From an uncultured Lachnospiraceae bacterium (lineage in GTDB: Bacteria > Bacillota > Clostridia > Lachnospirales > Lachnospiraceae), in the NCBI GenBank assembly GCA_902760755.1, contig CACWHK010000007.1, positions 57,436 through 121,435 on the forward strand: 64,000 bases of DNA. The letters run 5' to 3'. The notes under the pieces are model-generated. The model saw only the letters and a program-made list of their open reading frames with translations, had not been told where the DNA came from and ran no database searches. The position numbers and the translations under genes are program-made. Every line of letters starts with the position of its first letter. Positions within the stretch are counted from its first letter, which is position 1. This document shows positions 7,874 through 17,600 of the stretch, piece after piece.

Positions 7874-9418
7874 ATGGCAATCAAAATCATTCTTCTCGTA
7901 GTTTTCTTTGCTGCGATGCTCGGAGTCGGTATTTACTCCCGCAACAAGGCAAAGAATGTCAATGACTACGTCCTGGGCGGACGTACCGTAGGACCGTGGA
8001 TCTCGGCCTTCGCATTCGGTACATCCTACTTCTCATCCGTTGTATTCATCGGATATGCAGGACAGTTCGGATGGAAGTTCGGTCTGGCATCTACCTGGAT
8101 CGGTCTCGGAAATGCATTCATCGGAAGCCTTCTTGCATGGCTTATCCTGGGACGTCGTACACGTCTTATGTCCCAGCAGCTGGATGCAAAAACCATGCCG
8201 GAGTACTTCGGTAAGCGTTTTGATTCCAAGGCGCTTCGAATTGCGGGATCCATCATCGCATTTGTATTCCTTGTTCCTTACACCGCAGGTGTATACAACG
8301 GGCTGTCCCGTCTGTTCGGGATGGCCTTCGACATCGACTACCGTATCTGCGTGATCATCATGGCTGCGCTGACTGCAGCTTACGTGGTAATCGGTGGTTA
8401 CATGGCCACCGCACTGAATGACTTCATTCAGGGTATCATCATGCTGATCGGTATCTGCCTCGTGATCGGTGCAGTCCTTGCAGGAAAGGGCGGTTTCACC
8501 GAGGCAGTAAAGAGCCTGTCCCAGATCGCTACGGATCCTTCCGTAACCACGGAAGCTCTGCAGGATGGCCAGGGTCTGTTCGCGTCCTTCTTCGGACCGG
8601 ATCCGCTGGCACTTCTCGGTGTCGTGATCCTTACATCCCTCGGTACCTGGGGACTTCCGCAGATGGTTCATAAGTTCTATGCCATCAAGGACGAGAAGGC
8701 CGTAAAGACCGGTACGGTTGTTTCCACCTTCTTCGCCATTGTGATCGCAGGCGGATGCTACTTCCTGGGCGGTTTCGGTCGTCTCTTCGGAGATATTGAG
8801 GGTATCGTTGATCCCGCAACCGGAAAGGTTGCATATGACTCGATCGTTCCGGCTATGCTTTCTTCTCTGCCGGATATCCTGATCGGTATCGTGGTCGTGC
8901 TGGTTTTCTCAGCCTCCATGTCCACACTTTCTTCCCTGGTTCTGACCTCCAGCTCCACGCTGACACTGGATCTGATCAAGCCTCTGAAGAAGAAACCGAT
9001 GACCGACAAGGTACAGCTTCGTCTGATGCAGCTTTTCGTTGTCGTATTCATTGTAATCTCGGTAATCCTTGCATTTAACCCGCCGACCTTTATCGCTCAG
9101 CTGATGGGTTACTCCTGGGGAGCACTGGCAGGAGCCTTCCTTGCACCGTTCCTGTATGGTCTTTACTCCAAGAATATCTCGAAGGCAGCCGTATGGGCAA
9201 GCTACATCCTGGGTGTATGCTTCACCGTACTGAACATGTTCCTTCACTTCATCGAGTCACCGATCAACGCAGGTGCCATCACCATGATCGCAGGCCTGAT
9301 CCTGGTTCCGATCGTAAGTGCGATCACACCGAAGGTGAACAAAGAGAAGGTGGACGAGATGTTTTCCTGCTACGATAAGACAGTTGTTGTTCCGGAAACA
9401 GAGAACCTGGGACGATAA
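7874..9418 (+). CDS. Sodium:solute symporter (SSS family)
   Basis: 514 residues, about 13 hydrophobic helices. The start region has NKAKNVNDYVLGGRTVGPW, the SSS signature after the first helix, and FGTSYFSSVVFIGYAGQFG in TM2, where the Na+ site serine lies. YVVIGGYMATALNDFIQG is the conserved helix 5-6 sodium motif. These carriers import a solute such as proline, pantothenate or a sugar with Na+. The substrate is not readable; it differs clearly from the PutP-type protein at 49 kb. Codon usage is very biased (CTG, ATC, GGT), suggesting high expression, in line with the perfect promoter. Confidence 0.88.
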   Translation: MAIKIILLVVFFAAMLGVGIYSRNKAKNVNDYVLGGRTVGPWISAFAFGTSYFSSVVFIGYAGQFGWKFGLASTWIGLGNAFIGSLLAWLILGRRTRLMSQQLDAKTMPEYFGKRFDSKALRIAGSIIAFVFLVPYTAGVYNGLSRLFGMAFDIDYRICVIIMAALTAAYVVIGGYMATALNDFIQGIIMLIGICLVIGAVLAGKGGFTEAVKSLSQIATDPSVTTEALQDGQGLFASFFGPDPLALLGVVILTSLGTWGLPQMVHKFYAIKDEKAVKTGTVVSTFFAIVIAGGCYFLGGFGRLFGDIEGIVDPATGKVAYDSIVPAMLSSLPDILIGIVVVLVFSASMSTLSSLVLTSSSTLTLDLIKPLKKKPMTDKVQLRLMQLFVVVFIVISVILAFNPPTFIAQLMGYSWGALAGAFLAPFLYGLYSKNISKAAVWASYILGVCFTVLNMFLHFIESPINAGAITMIAGLILVPIVSAITPKVNKEKVDEMFSCYDKTVVVPETENLGR

Positions 9419-9445
9419 GGAAAACGAGATATTATATGACATGAA

Positions 9446-9482
9446 AATGCCGGGAAGGATCGGACAGAACCCTCCCGGCATT
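9446..9482 (+). terminator. Intrinsic terminator after the symporter
   Basis: AATGCCGGGA (9446-9455) pairs with TCCCGGCATT (9473-9482), followed by CATTTTATT. It ends the single-gene symporter transcript. Confidence 0.85.
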
Positions 9483-9519
9483 CATTTTATTCCGCAAAAC
9501 ATATTTCTGAAAAAAGTGC

Positions 9520-9548
9520 TTGCTTTTTCGATTGTTCTATACTATAAT
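9520..9548 (+). promoter_or_regulatory. Promoter for tRNA-Gln
   Basis: TTGCTT (9520-9525), 17-base spacer, TATAAT (9543-9548), 20 bases before the mature tRNA 5' end. Confidence 0.8.
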
Positions 9549-9568
9549 AACCTTCGTTGTAAACGCAT

Positions 9569-9640
9569 TGGGGTATCGCCAAATGGTAAGGCAACGGACT
9601 CTGACTCCGTCATTTCAAGGTTCGAATCCTTGTACCCCAG
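9569..9640 (+). tRNA. tRNA-Gln, anticodon CTG
   Basis: The acceptor strands TGGGGTA (9569-9575) and TACCCCA (9633-9639) pair fully, with discriminator G9640 and no encoded CCA. The anticodon stem ACGGA/TCCGT encloses loop CTCTGAC, giving anticodon CTG, which reads glutamine CAG. The T-loop TTCGAAT is canonical. 72 bases. It is a stand-alone unit with its own promoter and terminator. Confidence 0.97.
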
Positions 9641-9644
9641 CTCT

Positions 9645-9675
9645 AAGACCTCAGCATTTTTGCTGAGGTCTTTTC
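9645..9675 (+). terminator. Terminator after tRNA-Gln
   Basis: AAGACCTCAGCA (9645-9656), TTTT loop, TGCTGAGGTCTT (9661-9672), then T-rich: a 12-bp perfect stem. Confidence 0.92.
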
Positions 9676-10047
9676 TCGTTTAGCCCATGATGATCAAGGA
9701 TTTTCCAAGAATCTATGAGCAATATTTGAGTTATCGTCAAGTACTAAACTGAGGAATGTAGAATTCGGACAATGCAGCGACAATGCAGAAAAGTGGTGAG
9801 TTCTTTCTTGAAAGTGATATGAAGGATTAGAATTGGATATAATAATCTGTTATAATATGGTCAGGAGAACTGGATGAACCAAGTTGGTCAGGGGGTGAAA
9901 TGAATGATTCAGGTCATCCCGGAGGAATTTATTAGGTATAGTACCGAAGCAGGATATTATCCGATTAGTTTGAGTGTGAAACATATTGTAGAATCGTCTA
10001 TGTTAAATGTACAGGATGCGGATGCTGCCGGAAGGAGGGAACGATTT
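9676..10047. other. AT-rich intergenic stretch with no convincing gene
   Basis: About 370 bases between the tRNA terminator and the lipoprotein start. Two TATAAT hexamers occur (9838-9843 and 9851-9856), but neither has a well-spaced -35 box. GGGGGTG near 9891 precedes ATGs at 9900 and 9904. The first gives only an 11-codon peptide; the second runs into the lipoprotein frame but would bury its signal peptide. I see no RNA gene here. Confidence 0.5.
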
Positions 10048-10965
10048 ATGAGTAAATCATCAAAAAAGAGAAGACCTTTTCTTCTTTTATTACTTGTACT
10101 ATTGCTCACAGCATGTAAATCCGCAGCAGAGACTACAGAAAAGCAGACGGAGGTGGGGAATAGTACCGAAAGCGGCAGTGAGAGCAGCGATAGCTTTCGG
10201 GTGCTTGTAGGTTATATAGATGGTAAAACGATTGAAAAGCATCGTTGTACATTAATTTTTGAAAACCTTGATGATAGGACTGTAACTTTCGATAATGATG
10301 GATATGTGATTGAAGCATGGAAGGATAATCGGTGGATTTCTGTTCAAACATTACGGGAATTTCGGACTTCAGGTTGTATAGAGACGATTGTTGAACCCGG
10401 AAAAAAAACAGAGGAAGATATAAACTGGATTTCTGAATATGGTGAGCTTTCTCACGGGAAATACCGCATATTGATACCGGTAGGATATGAAGAAACAACG
10501 GAAGAAGCTGGTAAGATCGTGGCAGAATTTCAAATTAAGGACAAGAATGACGCGGCTGTAGAGGGACTACCAATCGGTGATATGTACGATCCGAAGGTTT
10601 ATTCTTGGGAGATTCCGGAATATGGGATTTGCATGGAGGTGGTTGAACCCGACAATGATGGTTGCAATCTGAAGTATAGCTATACCGAAAACAATCCGAC
10701 GGATCTAAGCAGCTTCAAGGTGGGCGAAGACTATTGTTTACAGAACTGGGATCCAGAGAAAAAGCAGTGGAGTACAATCCATACCACTTTCTCCGATGGT
10801 GTAACGGACACAAGTAGTGATGTTCCAAATACTATACAGATTCGTTGGAGGGACTTCATGAGTGAACCGGCCGGAGTATTTCGGATCATAACACCGGTGG
10901 TCGCTGATCGTTATTTGGGGGAATATAAAGTGTTTTATCTCTCTCGCACATTTATGATAGAGTAA
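10048..10965 (+). CDS. Lipoprotein with two predicted Ig-like domains
   Basis: I start at the ATG after GGAAGGAGGG because it gives a clean lipoprotein signal: SKSSKKRRPF, a Leu-rich core and the lipobox LLTACKS. The 305-residue mature part is outside the membrane. Two similar modules (about residues 55-170 and 180-305) share the pattern of a Glu/Asn-rich strand, xxWISVQTL or QWSTIHTTF, and a (Y/W)...xPxGxxRI(L/I)(I/T)PV strand. This resembles the Ig-like domain seen in many clostridial lipoproteins (possibly Pfam Big_14). The gene looks visibly AT-richer than its neighbours and lies beside a tRNA, consistent with acquisition. Function unknown. Confidence 0.75.
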   Translation: MSKSSKKRRPFLLLLLVLLLTACKSAAETTEKQTEVGNSTESGSESSDSFRVLVGYIDGKTIEKHRCTLIFENLDDRTVTFDNDGYVIEAWKDNRWISVQTLREFRTSGCIETIVEPGKKTEEDINWISEYGELSHGKYRILIPVGYEETTEEAGKIVAEFQIKDKNDAAVEGLPIGDMYDPKVYSWEIPEYGICMEVVEPDNDGCNLKYSYTENNPTDLSSFKVGEDYCLQNWDPEKKQWSTIHTTFSDGVTDTSSDVPNTIQIRWRDFMSEPAGVFRIITPVVADRYLGEYKVFYLSRTFMIE

Positions 10966-11062
10966 AAGTTTTTGGCATTCGTGACAAAAACACTCTATAG
11001 CGGAAAAGAAAGAGTAGTATGACAGGAACCACATCATAGATCTTAAGGGAGACGAACCTGAA

Positions 11063-12832
11063 GTGAGGAAGGAGAAAAAACAGAAGCTTGCGATTCAGGT
11101 GGGGATCATTACGATTCTCATCTTTGTTGCGACGCTTGTCTTTACCCTTTTTTCGGATTTTACGATCACGAGAAATGCATATCTTTCATCCAAGAATGAA
11201 ATGATCGACCGGGATCTTAACAATCTGAGAGAGCAGATGATACATATCGTGATCCTCCCCTGGGCGGTAACGTACTGGAGGGAGCACCCGGAGGAGATCA
11301 GAAGAGAGTATACGGAAGAGGAACTTAAGCAGGACGAGAGCAAAGAAATGGTGGATCTTTGGATAGCATGCTTATCCGCGGAAAAGAATCCGGCAGAGAT
11401 GGAGCCGGTGGAGCAGCTGCTGATCGCAAAGCGTCTGTATGAAAATATAGCGCTGAATCTGAAGAATACGTCAAATCTGGATTATTCGTCCATCTTTATC
11501 CTGGGCATCCTGGATGAACAGAACTCCTTTTACTATATGGATAATGATACGTACAACGTTGAAAAAGATGGAGTAGAGGAAGAAAGGATCAGTTACCCGG
11601 CATCGGAGCATAGTGCGGTGGCTTCGATCCTGAAGAAGGGGATCGACGACTTCGACAAAACAAGCTATGAGATCTTCCATGACTCGGAGAAAGGAAAAGA
11701 GTACTATATAGGCTATATCCCGATCTGCACAAAGAACGGGGAGCTTTGCCTGCTGGGCATCTGCTATGACTGGAGTGATTTCCATAGCGAACTCCTCGGA
11801 AATGCACGGACTTCCATGCTCACAGGCCTTCTGGTACTTCTTTTGCTGAACGGTCTTCTGATGCTCTTCCTGTACAGAAAAGCAATCGCACCGGTTCTGA
11901 AGGTTAAGACAGGTGTCCAGGACTATATGAAGGATAAGGACAGTAACGCGGTTGCTGAAAAGATGGAGCGGATTCATGTGAGAAATGAGATAGGGGTTCT
12001 TGCCGACAGCTTCACGGATCTTGCGACGGAGATCGACCGGTATACCGGGGAAATACTGACGCTGAACAGCGAGAAGGAACGGATCAGCACGGAGCTTGCA
12101 CTTGCAACCAATATTCAGAGCAGCATGCTTCCGGGAGAATTCCCTGCATTTCCGGGCAGAAAGGAGTTCGATATCTATGCATCCATGGATCCGGCCAGAG
12201 AAGTGGGAGGCGATTTCTATGACTTCTTTCTGGTTGATGATGACCATGTCTGCACGGTGATCGCAGATGTATCCGGGAAGGGAGTTCCTGCGGCCCTCTT
12301 TATGATGGCTTCGATGATCACGCTGAAGCATCATGCCATGCAGGGAAAGAGCCCGGCCCGGATCCTTACGGATGCGAATGCCGAAATCTGCTCGAACAAC
12401 AAAGAGGAGATGTTTGTCACCGTATGGCTCGGAATTCTGGAGCTTTCTACAGGAAAGCTTACGGCAGCAAATGCAGGGCATGAGTATCCCGTATTTACCG
12501 GAGACGACGGGCAGTTTTCGCTTTACAAGGATAAACATGGCTTCGTGATCGGCGGTATGGTCGGAATGAAGTACAGGGAATATGAGGTGACCCTGCAGCC
12601 CGGTGCAAAGCTTTTTGTCTACACGGATGGTGTGCCGGAGGCGACGAATGCCGAAAATGAAATGTACGGAACGGACAGGATGCTTGAGGCGCTGAACAAG
12701 AGGCCGGAGGCATCTCCGAAGGAGCTTCTGGCGGTAGTTCGCGGGTCCGTGGACGCATTCGTGAAGGAGGCGGAACAGTTCGATGATCTGACCATGCTCT
12801 GCCTTAAGTACCATGGACCTTCGGGAGAGTAA
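11063..12832 (+). CDS. Membrane PP2C phosphatase, SpoIIE/RsbU type with HAMP
   Basis: 589 residues from a GTG start after AAGGGAGACG. Layout: cytoplasmic tail, TM1 (about 11-33), an extracellular sensor region of about 210 residues, TM2 (about 250-270), a HAMP linker (about 275-330) ending in a short coiled coil, then the SpoIIE-type phosphatase (about 370-585). The catalytic signature is AREVGGDFYDFF and IADVSGKGVPAALFM, with DDLTMLCLKY at the end, which contains the metal-binding Asp pair. Such enzymes dephosphorylate anti-sigma-factor antagonists (STAS proteins) in response to outside signals. No STAS or anti-sigma gene is adjacent, so the partner is elsewhere. Confidence 0.9.
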   Translation: MRKEKKQKLAIQVGIITILIFVATLVFTLFSDFTITRNAYLSSKNEMIDRDLNNLREQMIHIVILPWAVTYWREHPEEIRREYTEEELKQDESKEMVDLWIACLSAEKNPAEMEPVEQLLIAKRLYENIALNLKNTSNLDYSSIFILGILDEQNSFYYMDNDTYNVEKDGVEEERISYPASEHSAVASILKKGIDDFDKTSYEIFHDSEKGKEYYIGYIPICTKNGELCLLGICYDWSDFHSELLGNARTSMLTGLLVLLLLNGLLMLFLYRKAIAPVLKVKTGVQDYMKDKDSNAVAEKMERIHVRNEIGVLADSFTDLATEIDRYTGEILTLNSEKERISTELALATNIQSSMLPGEFPAFPGRKEFDIYASMDPAREVGGDFYDFFLVDDDHVCTVIADVSGKGVPAALFMMASMITLKHHAMQGKSPARILTDANAEICSNNKEEMFVTVWLGILELSTGKLTAANAGHEYPVFTGDDGQFSLYKDKHGFVIGGMVGMKYREYEVTLQPGAKLFVYTDGVPEATNAENEMYGTDRMLEALNKRPEASPKELLAVVRGSVDAFVKEAEQFDDLTMLCLKYHGPSGE

Positions 12833-12840
12833 AACAAGAG

Positions 12841-12869
12841 TTGACGAACCGGAGGGATTCCCTTAAAAT
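12841..12869 (+). promoter_or_regulatory. Promoter for the ABC transporter pair
   Basis: TTGACG (12841-12846), 17-base spacer, TAAAAT (12864-12869), about 40 bases before the TTG start. Confidence 0.75.
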
Positions 12870-12908
12870 CATGCGTATAGAAAAAAAGCCAAAAGGGAGG
12901 ATAGGGCT

Positions 12909-13736
12909 TTGAGCGAAGTTGTATTGGAGCTGAAGGACGTAAAGAAGAGTTACGGCCGTCACAAGGTACTGAAGGGCGTGAATATGACCGTAAATAAGGG
13001 TGATATCTACGGCCTTGTAGGTAAGAACGGTGCAGGTAAGACCACACTGTTCAAGGTGGTTCTCGGACTGTCTCATTATGAGGAAGGAACAGTTTCTCTC
13101 TTCGGAGGAAAGAGCCATCGGGAGAATGCCAGAAACCGGAATCGTGTCGGCTTCTTCGTCGGCGCAAACTTCTACGGGTATATGAATGCCCGTGAGAATC
13201 TGGATTATTTCCGGAGACTGAAGGGAATTAAGGAAACGAGCGAAGTGGACCGTGTGATCGAACTGGTCGGTCTGAATACGGATGCGGCAAAAAAGCCGGC
13301 GAAGATGTATTCGCTGGGTATGAAGCAGCGTCTGGGTCTGGCCAATGCCATGCTGGGCAATCCGGAGCTTCTTATCTTTGATGAGCCCACCAACGGTCTG
13401 GATCCCCAGGGTATCATGGATGTCCGTCATATGATCCAGAAGGTGAATGAGGAGCTGGGAACAACCATCATCGTATCGTCCCATATCCTGGGTGAGTTGG
13501 AGCACACTGCGCATCGCTTCGGTATCGTACATGAAGGTGTACTGATGAGGGAAATGACGCAGGAAGATATGCGTACCACCAAGATGACATCCATCAATGT
13601 TGCGGATGATGATGTGGAGAAGGCTTTGGAGCTGCTTAAGAACGGTGGCATAGAGGTGAAGGGGACCGCACAGGCGACCACATCTCTGGAAGACTTCTAT
13701 TTCGGTCTGATCGGAGGTGGCGAAAATGATGCGTAG
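12909..13736 (+). CDS. ABC transporter ATP-binding protein
   Basis: 275 residues from a TTG start after GGGAGG. Walker A is GLVGKNGAGKTT, the Q-loop region is absent-to-weak around RNRVGFFV, the signature is MYSLGMKQRLGLANAML, Walker B is LLIFDEPTNGLDPQG and the H-loop is IIVSSHILGELE. This is the ABC-2 exporter type (DrrA/CcmA-like) that drives the following permease; lantibiotic self-protection or lipid/drug export are typical roles. The end overlaps the permease start. Confidence 0.92.
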   Translation: MSEVVLELKDVKKSYGRHKVLKGVNMTVNKGDIYGLVGKNGAGKTTLFKVVLGLSHYEEGTVSLFGGKSHRENARNRNRVGFFVGANFYGYMNARENLDYFRRLKGIKETSEVDRVIELVGLNTDAAKKPAKMYSLGMKQRLGLANAMLGNPELLIFDEPTNGLDPQGIMDVRHMIQKVNEELGTTIIVSSHILGELEHTAHRFGIVHEGVLMREMTQEDMRTTKMTSINVADDDVEKALELLKNGGIEVKGTAQATTSLEDFYFGLIGGGENDA

Positions 13737-14535
13737 AATCGTATTTACGGACCTGCGGCGTGCGCAGAAGAAGAAAAGCTTTTTTATATGCCTTGGAGTT
13801 CTTGTTGTTCTGATGGTCGCCATGGCGGTCATAGCGACCCTCTTCCCGACGGAAGGGGTCGAGAATGGAAAGGGGTTAGCGTTCACCAGCTTCTCTTCGA
13901 TAGTTATGGGTCTTTTCCCGTTCCTTGCGGGAATTCCCGTATTCCAGACGGTTCTTTCGGATGATTTCAAGAGCCGTACCATGCAGACGGCCATCGGCCG
14001 GGGAATCTCCAGACGAAGACTGGTTCTGGCCAGATTCTATGAGATCATAGCACTTCTGATCGAGGCTACGGTCGTTCTTTCGATCTTGAGCCTTGGGATC
14101 GGGATGATCCTCGGAGCACCGGCAGGAGAGCTTTTCAAGATGCTCGGGAAGGAATGGTTTGAAGTCCTCCTTACCCTGGGATATCTTGCCATCGGAATGC
14201 TGCTTCTTTATGCAACGCAGAATACGACTACCGGACTTGTATTCTTTATCCTGTTCACGGCAAATGTATTCTCACTGCTCCTTAATCTGCTGGATATGAT
14301 CCCGTTCCTGAAGGATAATGGGATCAAGGTCTCCTCGATCATGCCGGAGGGTGTTCACAGAAATGCAGAGCAGTATCTCTTCGGATATACACCGTCGGCA
14401 AGCTCAACGGATCTGCCTGTCGCCCAGGACCTCGGAAAGGGGCTTCTGTACACGGCAATCTTCATTGCCATTTACATCATTCTGCCGGTATTCCTGTCAC
14501 AGGTGGTGTTCCGGAAGAAGGAGCTCGAGTTCTAA
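13726..14535 (+). CDS. ABC-2 type permease
   Basis: 269 residues. I prefer the ATG at 13726 (MMRRIVFTDL) over the GTG at 13717, because GGAGG (13713-13717) then sits at proper distance; it overlaps the ATPase gene by 11 bases, implying translational coupling. Six hydrophobic helices: 21-43, about 60-80, 100-122, 142-165, 170-195 and 240-260. The loop DDFKSRTMQTAIGRGISRRR is typical of ABC-2 permeases. Its cargo is unknown. Confidence 0.88.
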   Translation: MMRRIVFTDLRRAQKKKSFFICLGVLVVLMVAMAVIATLFPTEGVENGKGLAFTSFSSIVMGLFPFLAGIPVFQTVLSDDFKSRTMQTAIGRGISRRRLVLARFYEIIALLIEATVVLSILSLGIGMILGAPAGELFKMLGKEWFEVLLTLGYLAIGMLLLYATQNTTTGLVFFILFTANVFSLLLNLLDMIPFLKDNGIKVSSIMPEGVHRNAEQYLFGYTPSASSTDLPVAQDLGKGLLYTAIFIAIYIILPVFLSQVVFRKKELEF

Positions 14536-14562
14536 GAACTTAATTATTTAATATCAGAAAAA

Positions 14563-14600
14563 GGGCAACCGCATGCAACACACTGCGGTTGCTCTTTTTT
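14563..14600 (+). terminator. Intrinsic terminator after the ABC pair
   Basis: GGGCAACCGCA (14563-14573) pairs with TGCGGTTGCTC (14584-14594, one G-U), followed by six T. Confidence 0.92.
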
Positions 14601-14694
14601 CTAAATCCCGTTCCCTTTTTGAATAAAAGTGTGATATAATATAAATTGGTATATGCTATCGACCGGGGAACCGGTGTCGGCAGGGGGAAACGCT

Positions 14695-17600
14695 ATGGGA
14701 AATGAGAACAATAAAAAGAATATACCGATCACCTTCGGAGAACTCGCCCTTGCGCTTGCAGGCGACTATGACAGCATTTTCGTGATCAATTCCGAGGATG
14801 ACAACTATGTGGAATATCTGGCAGAGGGAGATAATAAGGAGCTGGTAAAGCGGGCTTCGGGAGATGATTTCTTCCGGGATGTTGTTCGTGATGCCCGGGA
14901 TCAGGTGTATCCCGAGGATCAGGAGTTCTTTATTTCGTCCTTCAAGAAGGAAAGTGTGACTGAGATCCTGAAGAACGGAAGGTCCTTCTCTTTGAACTAC
15001 CGCCTTATGGTGAACGGCGAGCCTCTTCACTATTTCCTGAAGACCATCCGCGGTATAGATCAGAAGGTGATCATCGGTGTCCGGAACGTGGAGGATCAGT
15101 GGAAGCGTGAACATGAGGCAGAAGCCGAGATACGGAACTACCGCTATATTGCAGGTGCGCTGGCCGGACGCTACGAGGTGATCTATCTCGTAAATATCCT
15201 GACGAATGAGTACGAGGAGTACAGCTCCAGTGAGAAGTATGCCAAACTGAAGGTTGGCAGTAAGGGGAAGGATTTCTTCATCGAGACCGGTGAGAATATG
15301 AAGAAGGACATCTACCCGGATGACCTTCCGATGATGAGCAGGGCCATGGAGAAGGAGACGCTTCTCAGAAACCTTGAGGAAAGCGGAAAGTTCTTCTTAA
15401 ACTATCGTCTGATGCTGGATAACCGTCCGCAATACGTGACGCTTTTTGCCGTGCGTCCGAAGGAGGATTCGGACCATATCATCGTGGCGGTTGCAAATGT
15501 GGATGCAGCCAAGCGGAAGGAGCTGGAGTTTGAGCGTGCTATAGGTTCGGCCATGGATATGGCCAACAAGGATGCACTGACCGGCGTTAAGAACAAGCAC
15601 TCCTATGCGAATACCGAGATGCAGATGGATGAGCTGATCCAGAAGGATGCCATCGAGCCCTTTGCCATCGTTGTCTGCGATATCAATGGCTTAAAGCAGG
15701 TAAATGATACCCGCGGACACAGTGCCGGAGATGATTTTATCCGGAGTGCCTGCGATATCATCTGTGAAACCTATAAGCATAGTCCGGTTTACAGGATCGG
15801 CGGAGATGAATTCGTTGTGATCCTGAAGGGGGCGGACTATGAGCACCGGATGGAGCTTGTTACGGAGCTGGCAGGGGTGCAGGAGCAGAACCGGAAGAAC
15901 GGTCTTGTTACCATCGCCTTCGGTATGTCGGTATACAATCCTGAGAAGGATATCCGCGTGCAGGACGTTTTTGAGCGTGCCGATACGCAGATGTATGATA
16001 AGAAGAAGAGGATCAAGGATGCGCTGGCGGAAGGAATAGAGCCCATGGCTGTGGTGATGGGCGATCCTGAGGATCCCTTCCACCCGGCAGATGCCGGAAA
16101 GCTGAGTGAGTACCCGGAGGAACGAAAGTACAGACTGGACCGTCTGTTTGAAGCCTTCTCCATCGTGGCGGAGGGAACCTATGTCTATCTTTGTGACATG
16201 CGGTATGATATCTCCCGCTGGTCGAAGAATGCGGTTGAAACCTTCGGACTTCCGGCAGAGTATATGTTTGCGGCCGGGAACATCTGGGAGGAGAAAATCC
16301 ATCCCGAGGATATGGAGGTGTATCATTCGGAGATCGACAACATCTTCCGCGGCAAATCCGGTGGTCATGACATGCAGTACCGTGCACGGAAGACCAACGG
16401 TGAATATGTGATCTGTACCTGCCGTGGTACCGTTCTGATCGATGCCAACGGTGTGCCGGAATACTTTGCGGGTTCCATCCGGAATCATGCGGATCAGGAG
16501 CATATCGATACGCTGACCGGGCTTGCCAATCAGTATGGCTTCCTGGAGAGTCTCCAGGCCAACATGGAGAAGGAGCAGGAGATGGAGATCACCCTGCTCG
16601 GGATCGGGCGGTTTGCCGAGTTCAATGATGTCTACGGCTATCATTTCGGCAATAAGATCCTGCAGCGGTTTGCCCGTCATCTGTATGAATATGTGGGAAA
16701 TACGGGAACGGTCTACCGGCTGGACGGTACCAAGTTTGTGGTAATGAGCAATACCTATAAATCGGCGGAGATCCGGGAACGGTATGAAACCCTTCGGGGG
16801 TTCTGCAGGACCAGCTTCCAGGTGGACGGAAAGAACATCATTCTGGATCTGAATGCGGGACATATCTCCGTTAAGAACTTTGATGTGGATTCCCAGACGG
16901 TTTATGCGTGCCTTTCCTTTGTTTACAGTGAGAGTAAGCTGCATAAGCAGGGAGATATGGTAAGCTTCCTGAATGAGCTGAACAACGAAAACTCCCAGAG
17001 GATCGAGAAGCTTCACTACATCCGGGGTTCCATCATGAAGAACTATGAGGGCTTCTATCTGGTATACCAGCCGGTGGTGGATTCCAGGACGGAACGGCTG
17101 ATCGGTGCGGAGGCGCTGATCCGCTGGAAGAGCGAACGCTACGGCGTAGTTCCGCCGGATCACTTCATTCCGCTGCTGGAGAAGGACCCGCTGTTCCCTG
17201 AGCTTGGAAAGTGGATTCTGGAAACGGCCCTGAAGGATGCGAAGGAGATCATGAAGACGGTCCCCGATTTCGTGGTAAATGTCAACCTGTCCTATACCCA
17301 GCTGGAGAAGGGCGGCTTCGTGGATATGGTACTCCAGACCCTGAAGAAGCAGGAGTATCCGCCGGATCATCTCTGTCTGGAGATCACGGAACGCTGCCGT
17401 TTGCTGGATATGGGAATCCTGAAGGATATGATCGCGGCACTCCGGAGCTATGGCGTGAAGATCGCGCTGGATGATTTCGGAACCGGATTCTCATCTATCG
17501 GTCTGGTAAAGAACCTGCCCTTTGATACCATTAAGATCGACCGCAGCTTCGTGCTCCGGATCGAGGAGGATGAGAAGGAGAAGGCTTTGGTGGAGAACTT

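Noticed and set aside
9904..10047. Upstream in-frame start for the lipoprotein gene
   Set aside because: It would put 48 residues ahead of a perfect signal peptide and lipobox, which has its own strong ribosome site.
14619..14640. TTGAAT...TATAAT as a promoter for the first c-di-GMP gene
   Set aside because: The spacer is only about 10 bases. A TTCCCT-18-TATAAT pairing is possible but too weak to list.
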